A DNA stretch of 64,000 nucleotides from Pontederia crassipes (lineage: Eukaryota; Streptophyta; Magnoliopsida; Commelinales; Pontederiaceae), in assembly GCA_030549335.1 (NCBI GenBank), contig JAUKPH010000026.1:744001-808000 (forward strand), in the 5' to 3' direction. The translations under genes and the position numbers were made by a program. The notes beneath the pieces are model-generated. The model made no database searches, had not been told where the DNA came from, and saw only the letters and a program-made list of their open reading frames with translations. Shown in pieces: positions 34,006-45,735 of this stretch. How positions within the stretch are numbered: position 1 is the first letter of the stretch; each line of letters starts with the position of its first letter.

Positions 34006-34843
34006 GTCGGAACCCGGGCCGAGTTCGTCGGTCATCATCTTGGGGAAAATCAGAGAAGAGCCCGGGCCGGGTTCGTGTTACACCCATGCCGGGTCGAGTC
34101 ATCATTGAGTCGGGGCGGCTCTTGCGCCCGACTATTCGTCGTGTGCAGAACTCGGTCCGGGTCATCTTCAACCCGGGCCGTGTTCGTCCGGTTGTAGAGC
34201 TCGGCAAGAGCGGCAATAACGAATCCAGGCCGAGTTCCTCCGAACTCGGTCCGGTGAAGGACCTACCCGGGCCGGGTTCGAGTAAACTCGGGCCGGGTTC
34301 ATCTTGTGTAGAAACTGTGCGGATACGTAGTTCGCGTTCCGTTCATCTTTTTCGGCGATGGCCAGCGCAAATTAACATCATAGTGCATCATGCAATAACC
34401 AGGAACTACCTAAAACATGCTTCAAGTCTAAAATCAAGATTCTATCACGAATCTATCCTAGTTCCATACCTTTTAGTTTCTGTCCAAGAAACCGATTACT
34501 GTTGTCTTCTTCTTCCTCTTCCTCTGCCTGCTCCTCTTGGTTCAGGTGCATGTCCAGCATCGTCCGAGTCCTTTGGTTGTCCTCCTATATGACGACGGCC
34601 GTCAGGGACAAGAAGGGACAAAAATGGCACAAGTACGAGGATAATTAGGGCCGGCTTCGTGAGGAAACGAAAAGGGGGTTTTGGTTTGATTTGGCCTCTT
34701 ATTTATATGGGAGAAGTTTGAGTTGGGTTGAAAACCAATTCCTCTTAAAATCTGATCCCAGATTTTATCTTTTTCCTTGTTTGTTTTATATTCTTTTTCT
34801 TTTCCTTTTATTTCTTTTCACCAAATAAATCTCGGGCATTACA
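34006..34843 (-). mobile_element. Chromovirus-type LTR fragment with CGGGCCGAG repeats
   Basis: The minus strand starts TGTAATGCCCGAG at 34843. TATA-like ATATAAAT is near 34695-34702 (minus), a purine-rich leader and donor-like AAAAGGTATGG follow near 34462-34472 (minus), then a cluster of CCCGGGCCGGGTTCG-type words at 34014-34300. It stops at the copia fragment, so only the 5' third of the LTR remains. Confidence 0.65.
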
Positions 34844-35284
34844 GATTATACTTCTACATAGGTCCTTAAAACATGCATCATTCGTCTGGAAATTAACCTA
34901 TGAGAAATCCAAAATCACACCTCTTTTGTCGAGTTGCAGCCAAGTCTTCGAGTGGTCAAAGTGCTAGTCACGTTCCCTTCTCCTCCCTGCATCTCTAGCT
35001 CCTTCAGCACCTACAGATATCGTCTCTAGCTCCTATCACCTTCTCTAGCTGAGACCATAGTGAGAACATATATTAGAGGGAGGGGAGAAATGGAGAAGAG
35101 AATCCGTAGAGAGAGGGAAGAGAAGAGGTTTTATGGTGGTAGTATTGCCCCTTGATATCCTCTGTTGTAAGTGGGTGGAAGGAGGAGTTACACTCCTTAG
35201 CTGTGCAATGAAGAGGGGAGAGGAAGAGAGAGAGTCCAAGACTCTCTATTTCCATTTTCTTTTTTGAAACTGTGGGGCATTACA
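34844..35284 (-). mobile_element. LTR 5'-end fragment (gypsy-type)
   Basis: The minus strand begins TGTAATGCCCCACAG at 35284, with purine/pyrimidine-biased leader sequence below it. Only about 440 bp remain before the next fragment. Confidence 0.45.
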
Positions 35285-36151
35285 AATTGATATCGACTAG
35301 GAAGTGGGCAAGGAAGGCCAAATATGTGACAAAGATGATTTCAATCAAAACATATTGGCATACCAACATAAGTAACGATGGCCTCACTAGTGATAGTCAT
35401 GTTCGCGTAGAAAAAGAGAACAAGACGATGTTACACTTGCTCTGTAAGAGGCAAGAGAGGGAGCCACCCAATTGTGGCAAATAACCCTTGAACATCCAAT
35501 ATATTCAAAGAGTCCGAATCAAATGGTGTAAGGGTGTCATATCTAACTAGTGCCATACAAAACATCAAAGGTAGTGGCCACCGCCAAAGTAACAAAGAGA
35601 TGACAATCAAAATTATCATCACGTGAGGATGAGGATGAAGCAGTCTCGCAACGAGTGGGTGGCCTACCGGCACGTCCATGAGATCGTCCTTGTCCATGTC
35701 CACATCTACGTGTGATAGGCTTGGGTTCAGGGTCAGGCTCATGCTCATTTTCAACCAATATGAGCATGACGATCAAAATTGCTGCTACGACATTGGAAAA
35801 CTAATCATAGGGAAGAGCACCTTCTTTGTTGTTCATTGATAACGACAGGATTCAACAATGCCCGATTACCTAAAGGATGAAAAGGCACTGATAGATGTCG
35901 ATGATGAAAGTGATCAGATGGGTCGGTCGATCGACGATGAGGACTAGTAGGTCACCGACAATGAGGATGAACGATCATCGATGAAAAGGACAAGCACCAA
36001 TAGTGGTCGACGAGGAGGGCTGGTCAGTTGATGGACGACGATAGATAGAGGATGACACCGGAGAAAATGACTGTCGACGAGAATGACAAGGTGGCAGGAT
36101 GAGAGGGACGACGACTGATAGGAGAAGAAGAGACCTATCGGGCAGAGGTGA
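35285..36151. other. Unassigned stretch
   Basis: Low-complexity GATGACGAGG-type sequence from 35860 to 36140. Minus-strand frames at 35431-35776 contain an arginine/glycine-rich part but match no family I recognise. I see no support for a host gene. Confidence 0.3.
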
Positions 36152-37790
36152 TGTCACACCCAACTCCGTGACTAAGTGCTAATCCCAATTATTATAAATC
36201 TTAGTTACGTTTAGCCATTTCAAAAATAAAATCGGCAAAACCTCCCTCCCTTACTTTCTTGTGTTATTAGCCAACACATACAAAAGATGGATATATATTC
36301 ATCAAAGTTTAATAAAAAAAAACTATAAGATATGACATTCGCATATGGTCATTATATATATTTTTTTTCACAAACCATTTCACATATAACCCCACAGGAT
36401 CAAGTCTCATACAACCTTACAAAATGATTCTGATAAACTCTAGTACAACTCTCGAATTTATCTATTACATGCATGCTTTTTAAAAATGAAAGTGGAGAGA
36501 AAATAAAAGTGCTCCAACGGCTCGACCTCTTCTATATGCATCAAAGGCAAGCTTCGAGTTGACTCAACTCAAGAACTTATAATTATCTGAAAAATTCAAC
36601 AAGGGTAATGTGAGCAACAATCATTTGCTTAGTGAGTGGAATAAATGTACAACATAGGGGAACAATACGAGTGCATATAACATTTAAATAACCACAATTC
36701 TTTCGTACGAGAAAATATTTAAAGCATAACTCATTCCACATAACTTTTCAAATCATATGAACTTTTACATAAATACAAATTATTCAAAATATCATCATAT
36801 TCATAGTTAAACTCCACACATGTGTCATTGCACATACTCATCATTGGTCAATACCTATCCCTCTATGATCATGTGTCATACAGTTAAGCAGAGCTTCATA
36901 ATCAAGAGTATCAGATACGTAGAGCAAATCATGGGTCAATACGTATCCCTCCATGATTGTGTGTCATACAGTTAAGCAGAGCTTGACAATCAAGAGTCTC
37001 AAATACGCAGAGCAAATCATGGGTCAATACGTATCCCAATCATGATTGTGTGCCACCCAATCATGATTCTCAGATACGCAGAGCGATCATGGGTCAATAC
37101 TTGCACGCAGAGCAGTCCCCAAAAGGTAAAGACACCCGATATACGCCCCAAAAGCTTCATGTATATCGAATGCGGTCCCAAAGACATTTTTCAAACAGCA
37201 TGGCTAATGAACACACGGAGTTTAACAATACCAAAATACACGTCATAATCTCATATCATTATCAAATAAAACTTATTTTAACTTCACAAGCATTGTTCCC
37301 TGAAAATATTTTCATGTAAAAGGTTGTTCCATCTCATATAAAATCATTGAAACATATCATAAATACTTTTCATAGTTCAAGATATGTTTCAATAATAATA
37401 ATACTAATAATCTTTGCTTGAAATAATATCATAAATAAAAGAACTAACATATAACATTTTTCTATGTTGTAAATTTACCCACTCACCTTGTACTTTATCA
37501 CTTCAAGGAGGTTTATTAGATTTCCTCCCTTTCACTTGCAACTTGAGGTTTTCCTACAAACAATAATGTCTTCTTACTTCCCAATCACTAGTAAGGTAAT
37601 ATGCAATGCATGCTCATGATGTATGAATGCTTATGCACCCTAAAATGCATATAACCTCCTCTAATACCAATTTCTAATTCAAGACATTTATATTTATAAG
37701 CTATTCCACACTTAAAACTTTTTAATTCTCCAAAGCTTAAGTAGGTGCTATTTCAGGGTTTCAGACTGAGAGTGTCTGGCAATCAATAAT
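36152..37790 (-). mobile_element. Gypsy-type LTR remnant
   Basis: The minus-strand LTR end GGGTGTGACA lies at 36152. The interior has the tandem repeat at 36848-37110 and an AT-rich body, as in other chromovirus-type LTRs here. Its 5' limit is uncertain and may run into the left arm of the inverted repeat. Confidence 0.4.
36848..37110. repeat. Tandem repeat, about 86-88 bp period
   Basis: GGTCAATACGTATCCC... starts at 36848, 36934, 37022 and, shortened, 37092. Units contain CATACAGTTAAGCAGAGC and ATACGCAGAGC. Confidence 0.85.
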
Positions 37791-37799
37791 TCATAACTT

Positions 37800-40200
37800 C
37801 TTAACCACATGGGCAAATCTTATGATTCTGGATTAATTAGAAACTAGACATACGGTTTCAAATCCCCAAATATCATTATCAAATTCCAAGTGAGTAAGTT
37901 AGGACATACCAAGCAATCTGACCTAGGGTTTGTGCCCTGACAGACTGGGTGTCACTGAAATATTGATTTATATTTTCTTCATACTTGTCCATTTAACTAG
38001 AGCATATTTTTTATGAAAACTAGACTTCATTAGTATTTTGTGTCATAAAAATTAGAGAATTTAACTCGCTATATAGACTTATAACAAAAATAGTTAATTC
38101 GGGTCGCAATCTGTCAATGTCCTGGAATCTGACAGAAGACTCGCTATGAAATAAAAAATTCATTTCTCCGCCTCTACACATCCAAATTGGATGCTTCCAT
38201 TTCTCACCAAACCCATGTGAAGTATACTTTAAATGTATAAATTTTGAAACCCTAATTCATTATATTCGAACCAAGCCCTAATTTACAAGTTGAACTTGTA
38301 TCAGACTCGGGACAGGATGAGCGACCCACGATGTTGGGTCCATAACTTTCTCTACAAAAGTCCTTTTTATATGATTCTTGCGGTCATGGAAAGCTGACAT
38401 CGAGATTATGAAACATTAAAAATTTTCGGATTTATGAAGAACAACTTACGATGATATGATCGTATGAAAATGAGGGTTGATTTCGGATCCGCAGATTCAC
38501 CCTAACCCAGCAAAATTGTCAAATTTCTTCAGGCTGTTCGGCAACTGATCTGGTCTTGGAAAATTTTCAGCTTGCAGATAATACGAATAGAGGATTTATA
38601 TATTTGTTCCAGAATTTTAACATGTCAAATGATGGTTTGAAAAAATCGTTTTCTAAGCAGCTGGTGAGCTGCCTGCTTCAGCTGCTTGAAACCCTATTAT
38701 TTGGTTAAAAATTAGTTAATAATCTTATTATTTAAAAATTATGGTTTAAAATGGAGGTCCAATCATATTATTTGGTTAAAAATTAGTGTTAAACTTCTAA
38801 TTAACATTAGTTAATTATAATTAAATATGTTTATTATAATATTTACAATTATTATAATTTATTCTTAATAATCTTATATAATTTCTTTATAACGCTTATA
38901 GATAATTTAATTTTGATTATTCTTTAATCCAAGGGTTAATTGCTACATGCAACCATGACTATATAAGCATCTAAACTTACTTAAAATGCTCATTAAAAGT
39001 AAGATTATGTTAAAATGATATTTGTGGAGCACGTCCGTGACAGGTGATCGGCAATTGGTGAGAGAGACAAAGAGACACGGCGAGATGGTTGGTGACGGAT
39101 GATCGACGTTGGTTGTTGATCATCGTGGAGAGTGGCGACGGACGATTGATGATGGTCAGTAGAGAAGGAGGTCGGTGGATGGAGGCCAAATGATAGGAAT
39201 TATTGGGAATAAATTTTACTATATTTAAATATTAAAATGAACATTTTTAACTATGATTAATTAGAGGTTCAACACTAATTTTTAACAAAACCATATGATT
39301 GGACGTTTATTTCAACCAATAAGGTTTTCACCAGCTGAAGCAGGTGCTTAAAAAATGATTTTTCAAAACCTCCATATGACGTGTTAAAAATGTCAAAAAA
39401 AAAAAATAAATTAAATAACCTTATCCTTGGAGAGATGAAAAATTTTTAGGAGAAACTCCCTAGCTGAACGTTCTGATGAAATTCGACAAGGTCCCTGATT
39501 CAGGATAAATCTTCAAATCCGAAACTTATCTCCCTATCATGAGATCATTTCTTCATGGTTAGTTATCCAGAAATTCTAAAATTTTACATGTTTCATCCTT
39601 TAAAATTAGCTTTCTAAGACCACAAAAATCAAATAAAAAAAGGCTTTTGTAGAGAAAGTTATAAACCCAGCGTCGTAGGATGCTCATTCTATCCCGAGTC
39701 AAAGACAGATCCAACTTGTAAATTAGGGCATGATTAGGATAAAATGAAATAGGATTTGAAACATAGATATGCTTAATTAGACTTCACAAGGGTTCGGTAA
39801 GAGGTGGAATCATCGAGTTTGGACTTTTATACATGGAGAAATGAATTTTTCATTTCATATGTCTTCTTCTATCTGGTTTGAGGGCATAGATAGAACATGA
39901 GCTAAATTGAGTAGTTTTGTTAGAATAGTATACAAGGAATTAAATTTTACAATTTTTATGCCTAAGCAGTATTGACGTCTAGTGTCTAAGTATGATCTTG
40001 TCAAATAGACAAGTATTGAAGAAGATATAAATTATTATTCCAGTGTCACACATAGTCTGCCAGAACACAAATTATCTATCTAGGTTTGATTGTCTTGGAT
40101 TTTATATCTTGCTTACTTTGAATTATTTTCATGTGTTATCTAGAGGAACTATACACAATTTTTATAATTTTATTTGATCCTCCGTAATGATTCGCGAGCT
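37800..40200. repeat. 2.4-kb long inverted repeat centred near 39.0 kb
   Basis: Left arm about 37800-38890, right arm about 39190-40200, centre about 300 bp. Anchors: 38304-38362 pairs with 39642-39699 at roughly 85% identity; 38674-38684 pairs with 39333-39343; 37981-37994 pairs with 40003-40016. Coordinate sums of the pairs stay at 77997-78017, so the symmetry axis is constant over more than 1 kb. The centre (38990-39180) is GC-richer, GACGATGG-type sequence. I see no coding sequence. It could be two head-to-head copies of one LTR family, a foldback element or a large-TIR DNA element. Confidence 0.82.
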
Positions 40201-40315
40201 CTAATTTAAATCACTATTTAAATTGGGGGCATGCCAGTTTTCCTTCTTGCTAGTCCATGAGATAATTTAACTACCAAGAAAGAAACAAATTCAACTAATC
40301 TTTTTCTTATCAACT

Positions 40316-40990
40316 TTACATCTGGCAAAATCTGGATCGATGTAATTCAAATGGAGAATTTCTATCGTACCAAATCCCTAAATCACAAGTGTATTTTAAA
40401 TAATGCATTATCCGTTCCACGACAATTAAGTGTGATTCTTTGACTGCGGATTGAAATATAGCACACAAGCATACACTAAACATGATATCCAACCTAAATG
40501 TTGTTAAATAATGCAAGATAACAATCACGCCTCTGTACCTTTTTTATCAATGAACTTGCCTTTTTCATCTCTATCCAATTTTGTTGTAGTATTCATGGGA
40601 GTTGGACTTGGCATATATTCCTCCATGCCAAATCTCTTAAACAACTATCTTGTATATATTTCTTGGTTAAGAAAAGTTCCCTCTTTTGATTGTTTCACTT
40701 GTAGTCCTAAAAAGAATTTGATTACACATACAAAACTCATCTCAAATTTTCTTTGCACGAGAGATTCAAACACTTTGCACAAGCATTCATTAGTGCCACC
40801 ATAAAAAATATCATCAACATAAATATGGACTATTAAGATATCATTTTTCATATGTTTCAAAATTAATGTGGTGTCAACTTTTCCATTTTGAAAATCATTC
40901 TCGATTAAGAAAGAACTCAATCTTTCATACCAATCTCTAAGAGCTTGTTTCAATTCATAAAGGCCTTTCGAAAGTTTAAACACATGATTA
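40316..40990 (-). pseudogene. Ty1/copia reverse transcriptase fragment
   Basis: The minus strand encodes the second half of a copia RT: FKLSKGLYELKQALRDWYERL, the YVDD box (IYVDDIFYGGTNE), FEMSFVCVIKFFLGLQ and, after a frameshift near 40600, ASRPDIMFSVCLCA-type and YLKYTCDLGIWY sequence. The product is nearest to the SIRE/Maximus group. RNase H is cut short and gag, protease, integrase and LTRs are not attached. Confidence 0.85.
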
Positions 40991-41791
40991 GAAAAAAAAT
41001 TATATTTGAGCTTTATGTATTTAATTTATATTTGACGTGCTACGATACATCGAGAATTGTGATGTGATGGACTCAGAATAATAGAAAAACAATGCACTTT
41101 GTATGAATGGGCTATGTATCAGGAGCAATTACCCCTAAACATTTGTTTACCCCACATGGCCGATTACCCTTACTTCATAAGAAAATGTCGAGTTAAGCTT
41201 TAAAATTTATAATTCATCAACACCATCACGACGAGAACCATAGGGACAAAGTTGAAAAGTCCATAGGTGTTGTTAAAAATGAGAAAATGAAATCTATGAA
41301 CTAGAAATCACAACTAATAAAACTATACTAATTTTTATGGGTTTTTAATGCAAAAGTAGACAAAGATCAGTCTAGATAAACACTAGGAATGTTTTCACTC
41401 GCAATTAGTGTTCTCGGGACATTAAATTAGGACAAGACCAATAGACTACCCCTCAGCATGCGAATTAGTATGAGATTGTGATATAAATAACTAAGCTCAC
41501 TCACGACACTCTCGAGCACACGTTCATGCATGATGATGGAATCAAATACTCAGCTCTAGCAACTTGACTCGTCAATTCAAAGTGTAGTGATAAGAGGAGC
41601 ACAAAAATGGCAGAAAATATAGTGCTTCATATAGAAGGCTGCATATAAGGAGTGGTTACCCCTAAATGTCTGTATATGCCTAAACGAGTGGTTACCCCTA
41701 AATGTCTGTATATGCCTAAACGAGCGATTACCCCTATTCACAAGGCAAAATGATGAAGTAAGTTTTCAAATTTCTAAATCTTATACACTAT
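40991..41791. other. Unassigned non-coding stretch
   Basis: AT-rich, no gene. It shares scattered words (TACCCCTA, CATAGGGA, TATGAGA/TATAAGA) with 41810-42200, suggesting a related or duplicated LTR-like sequence. Confidence 0.3.
41651..41735. repeat. 36-bp tandem repeat, 2.3 copies
   Basis: AGTGGTTACCCCTAAATGTC and continuation start at 41651, 41687 and, partial and diverged, 41723. Confidence 0.9.
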
Positions 41792-42823
41792 TGATACGAG
41801 ATCCGCAAGTCTACGACACATCATTGTAGTACTTGTGGTTCGATCCATAGGGAAAAAGGCTTTCGCAGAATTCGCATCCAAAATCGAAACATGGCTCTTT
41901 ACTGAAAGCAGGAGATAAGTTCAGATAACAAGAGTGATGAGAACTCTGACATATTTAAATAGTTACACTAATTCTTTTTAGATGTTTTTCAATGTGTTAA
42001 TGAAAATAAGGAAAGCACGATGAAGATAAGGAAAGAGGACTAACCAATGAGAATTGCGGGCTACGGACTTACATGGGATGCTTTGGCTTAGGACTCATGT
42101 TCCCTGAATTTTGCGTTAGAGTAAAGATGTCTGACTACCCCTAGACATGCGTATAAGAGCAACATTATAATAAATGCTACTGAGCTCTTTGGCAGTACTC
42201 TCGTACTAGGTGATATGAATATGATCCTGGACAACCTCTCTAAAGGTAACCTTGCAATCGTGTGCCATCTTGGATCTTTGCGAGCACAAGGGATGGAAGC
42301 TCCCTCTCGGGTAGAAGGTTGCTGCACCAATACGAGGAGGACAAAAGCTAAAAAAATGCAATAGTGCAAAATAAGGAGTCAAACAAGATCGGCTCAGAAA
42401 ACACAGCTCGTGATTCCTTTTTTAATGATTGAAGTCTTGTCCTGCCTCTTGGCACATGTACAGGGCTTCAATGGAGAGCATCCTTCTCGGGCGAGGAAAT
42501 AGAAATATTACGCCACTTGAATGTATAACTAACACTCTACGAAGCAAAAGAATACTAAACTCGCCTGAACAGCACATGAAGTAATTCTATTTAGTCCACA
42601 AACCTCTCGACAATTTTCTGAATAGAGGAATAAGAGCTCCCTCTCAGGTTGCTTCCAGGATGAGCTATAGAGCTCGATTAACAGAAAGGTTTATCGTAAG
42701 AGAATAAACAAGAAGAAACCATAAATCCTTTCATTAGGTATCAAGAAAGGGTATGAAACAGTAGTGATGAAAGTAAAACTAGAGAAAAGAAATGAGAGAG
42801 TCATCAAACATGCTAAAGCTACA
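41792..42823 (-). mobile_element. Possible solo or orphan LTR, minus strand
   Basis: Bounded by TGATACGAGATCCGC at 41792 and AAGCTACA at 42823 (minus: TGTAGC...ATCA). The flanking CATCCCCCAGCCTTAGC reads as a purine tract on the minus strand. No partner LTR or TSD was found, so the limits are tentative. Confidence 0.4.
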
Positions 42824-43810
42824 CATCCCCCAGCCTTAGCGGTTGGCTTAGTTATAGACCATGTTCATCGTAGGTGACCAAGCACCGCATAAAACATCTA
42901 TTTCACTTTCAAAATTTTCCTCTCGTGATCCTCTCCTTTCTCTCAAAAAACTCTTGCTCTCCTCACTCTCCTCTTCCCTTCCACAAAAAGTCTCCCTCAA
43001 CGATTCTGCTGCTGCCTCCTTTATAGACTCTTCTCTCTCCCTTAGCTGTTGTTGCCACCAGCTTTTTCTTTTCTTTCAACTCGTCCTTACATTGTCTCCA
43101 GTTGCTCTCTTGTTCTCTCTACCTGTGTGGTCCTCTTCTTGTCTTCCAGTGCCTTTTTTCCCTTATTGGGATCTCCTCTCCCGTCGGGTCTAAAAGGATA
43201 CAGATGTAGGTTCCCAATAGTGAGAAGGATGCTTGCAGTTGGTTGTGCGAGTCTCATGCGCCGGAAGCAAGGCACCCCTCTTCTTGCTAAATCATTGTGT
43301 GGAACCAGGAAGCTTCCATTCTTCCACATATCAGCCGGTTGGAGATTCCTGCAAGGGCTAAGGCACAAATAAGCTCCTTTTAATAGAAATAATAAACTTT
43401 TGATGTGGAGAAATGCAGCTTGTTGCATATATAATGTTGGACAAATGCCCATGGGCCACTTACTCAAGTAAGACATGCACGGCTACAGTAACTGCATAGA
43501 GTTACTTTAGTGTTGACATGAATTCAAATGACATGCATGGTAAGTTAAGTAAACTACACATGCAACCGAGTGCATTCGGTTATGACTTCATCTATTATAT
43601 AATGGAGTCCCCTGATGTGATGCGAGGTTGCTGGTTGTAGATATCCGCACAATGTTGTCCAATTCATTCTATTACGTCAAACTTCGAGGTACTTAGATTG
43701 TGAACTCGCGTCATTGTTCCGTACGTGATCGTCATCCTGGCCTCGTTACATGAACAACGTGAAAGAACCTCGAGTATTTTCGCTACAACAACATGAACGT
43801 GCAGCACGCA
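42824..43810. other. Unassigned stretch with a pyrimidine-rich block
   Basis: 42900-43180 is very C/T-rich with a TATA-like sequence on the minus strand near 43020, as in LTR leaders. A 129-codon minus-strand frame (43476-43087) resembles nothing I know and probably reflects composition. Confidence 0.3.
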
Positions 43811-45735
43811 TGTAGCTCCCCGAGGGGCGCCACATAGGGCGATTCTTTACCTTCTTTGACTGTTTGACCTCTTTCTTTGACCACTTGGTTGACCTGACCA
43901 TCAACATGAAAGAAAATGCATAGTGGAAGAATAAACGGATATAATATTATAGCGGAAGGCTTCATGAATACAATAATGAACAACATAGCGAAGGAATTCA
44001 ATAAGCATATATGTGAACAACGGAAGACTTAAAGAAAAGAACATCAAAGCGGAAGACTATACGACAAGAGGAATACGATAAATGAAAGCAAATGCGGAAG
44101 CTTAATATATCAAAGGTTTGACTAGCTTTCATAAGAGGCAACAATACATAAGCCACATACGCCCAAAAAGTGCCACAAAATACATCTCAAAAAGGTACCT
44201 TAGTATGAGTAGACAATCTCATTACTAAGTACGGTGCGGAAAGCAAAAATGTGTACTTGTCCGCCCAAAAGGTAGTGGCTCATGACTACAAGACTAGTCT
44301 AGATAAAGTAGTGACTCCGGTCCATGAGGACACGGTAAGACCCATCACCATACACAACCCAACACAGGCAATTGTACATGAGATAACTACTACTACGTTC
44401 TAGCATGACCATATGCAACAGGACACCGCCCCGCCGAGTCCTCCATACACGAAGCACCGCCTCCCGGATGACCATTATGTACCTGTGGAGATCACACAAG
44501 GGAGCAAGCTCAATCGTTAGCATAAAGCTAAGTGCGGGTTCATATAAATCATAAATCAGTTCTATCCAAACATAGAATGAAAAGAGTAGAAATTATAATG
44601 ATAAAATAATCATGGCTAGAGATTTGCCAGTCATGACATGGATAGAAATCATAATAACAATGTCATATAAGAGAGTCATGATCATAAAAGAGGAACACAC
44701 TTTCATAACCATGTGCCATGCTTACCTTCATACAATCATATTTACTTACTTTCGTACTTTCATTTCATTCATCTTTGATTCATTCATAACTTTACATCTT
44801 TACACACATCTATTCATTTATTTGTACATTCACCTTTTGAAGAGCTTTTCCTCTTTAGGAGAAATACCATTGCTTACAACTGATGATACAACTATCTAGA
44901 CATCATATGCACTTGGGGAATCAGTGCCACGGTGAACCCCGTCGGTTTTGCATGACCTCGCCTCCGGCTAAAGGAACCATCCGTGGGAAAAAACTCCCAC
45001 CTAGATAGAGCAAATGGTAAATCCACGAGGGGGCCTGTTACGAGGCTAGAACATCATCCCTCATCGTACCTGTGCCTGTCTTTCGATTTATCGATCAAGC
45101 CAATGACAGGTCTTCATCTTTTGATGGATCTTTGTTTGCTTAGTAATCTAGTGGGTGGAAATTTATTTAGAAAAATCAGGTCTAAGATGGTAAAATCACA
45201 ACTTCCATTCCACATGACAAATGCCCGAGGGTCACGGTCATCTGTCGAGAACACTTCGGTCGACTGAAGAGGTACAATCGCCGCTTTTCATTATTCTTAT
45301 TCATCATGTCATAATTCATTGTTATTCATCGTCATTCATTGTCATTCATTGTCATGTTCATGAAGGTCGTCATTACTTTAAAGTCATAGTCATTATCGTA
45401 CATCAAAAAGTTCACGAAAAATCATTATCGTTCTCGGCATAATCATACTTGGTTTTATTTCATGAAGAGAGCTCGATAGTCATAATCAGGTGAGAGACAT
45501 AGTTTCATACAAGATTAGGGGAATAAGATTCATAGGATCAATATAGCAATGGATCACAGGTTTTCACATTTGATCAAAAAGTCGAAAGTCGCAATATCGG
45601 AGTCGGGGCCGTAACCCGGGCCGAGTAAAAGAAACTCGGGCCGAGTCATCTTTGATCAAGCTCGGTCTGTCGGGGTGAAGACCGAGAGGAAAAACTGGGC
45701 CGAGTTTGGTGTACACCCGGGCTGAGTTGAGAAGG
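43811..45735 (-). mobile_element. Chromovirus-type LTR, 3' two thirds, cut at the Athila element
   Basis: The minus-strand LTR end GGGGAGCTACA is at 43811. Acceptor-like TCTCCACAGGTACATAATG lies at 44492-44474 (minus), a GACGGGGTTCACCGTGG-type block near 44930, ATG/AAT-rich sequence at 45290-45370 and CGGGCCGAG repeats at 45605-45725. It aligns with solo LTR 1, not with solo LTR 2. The promoter half is absent: the sequence stops exactly at the Athila 5' LTR. Confidence 0.75.

Noticed and set aside
35431..35776. Arginine/glycine-rich minus-strand frames as a gag or host protein
   Set aside because: Too short and low-complexity; nothing continues the similarity on either side.
36848..37110. 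CRISPR-like array
   Set aside because: Repeats and intervening sequence are both repeated; there are no unique spacers, and the context is a plant LTR.
43087..43476. 129-codon minus-strand frame as a gene
   Set aside because: Coincides with a strongly pyrimidine-biased block that reads open by composition; no domain recognised.
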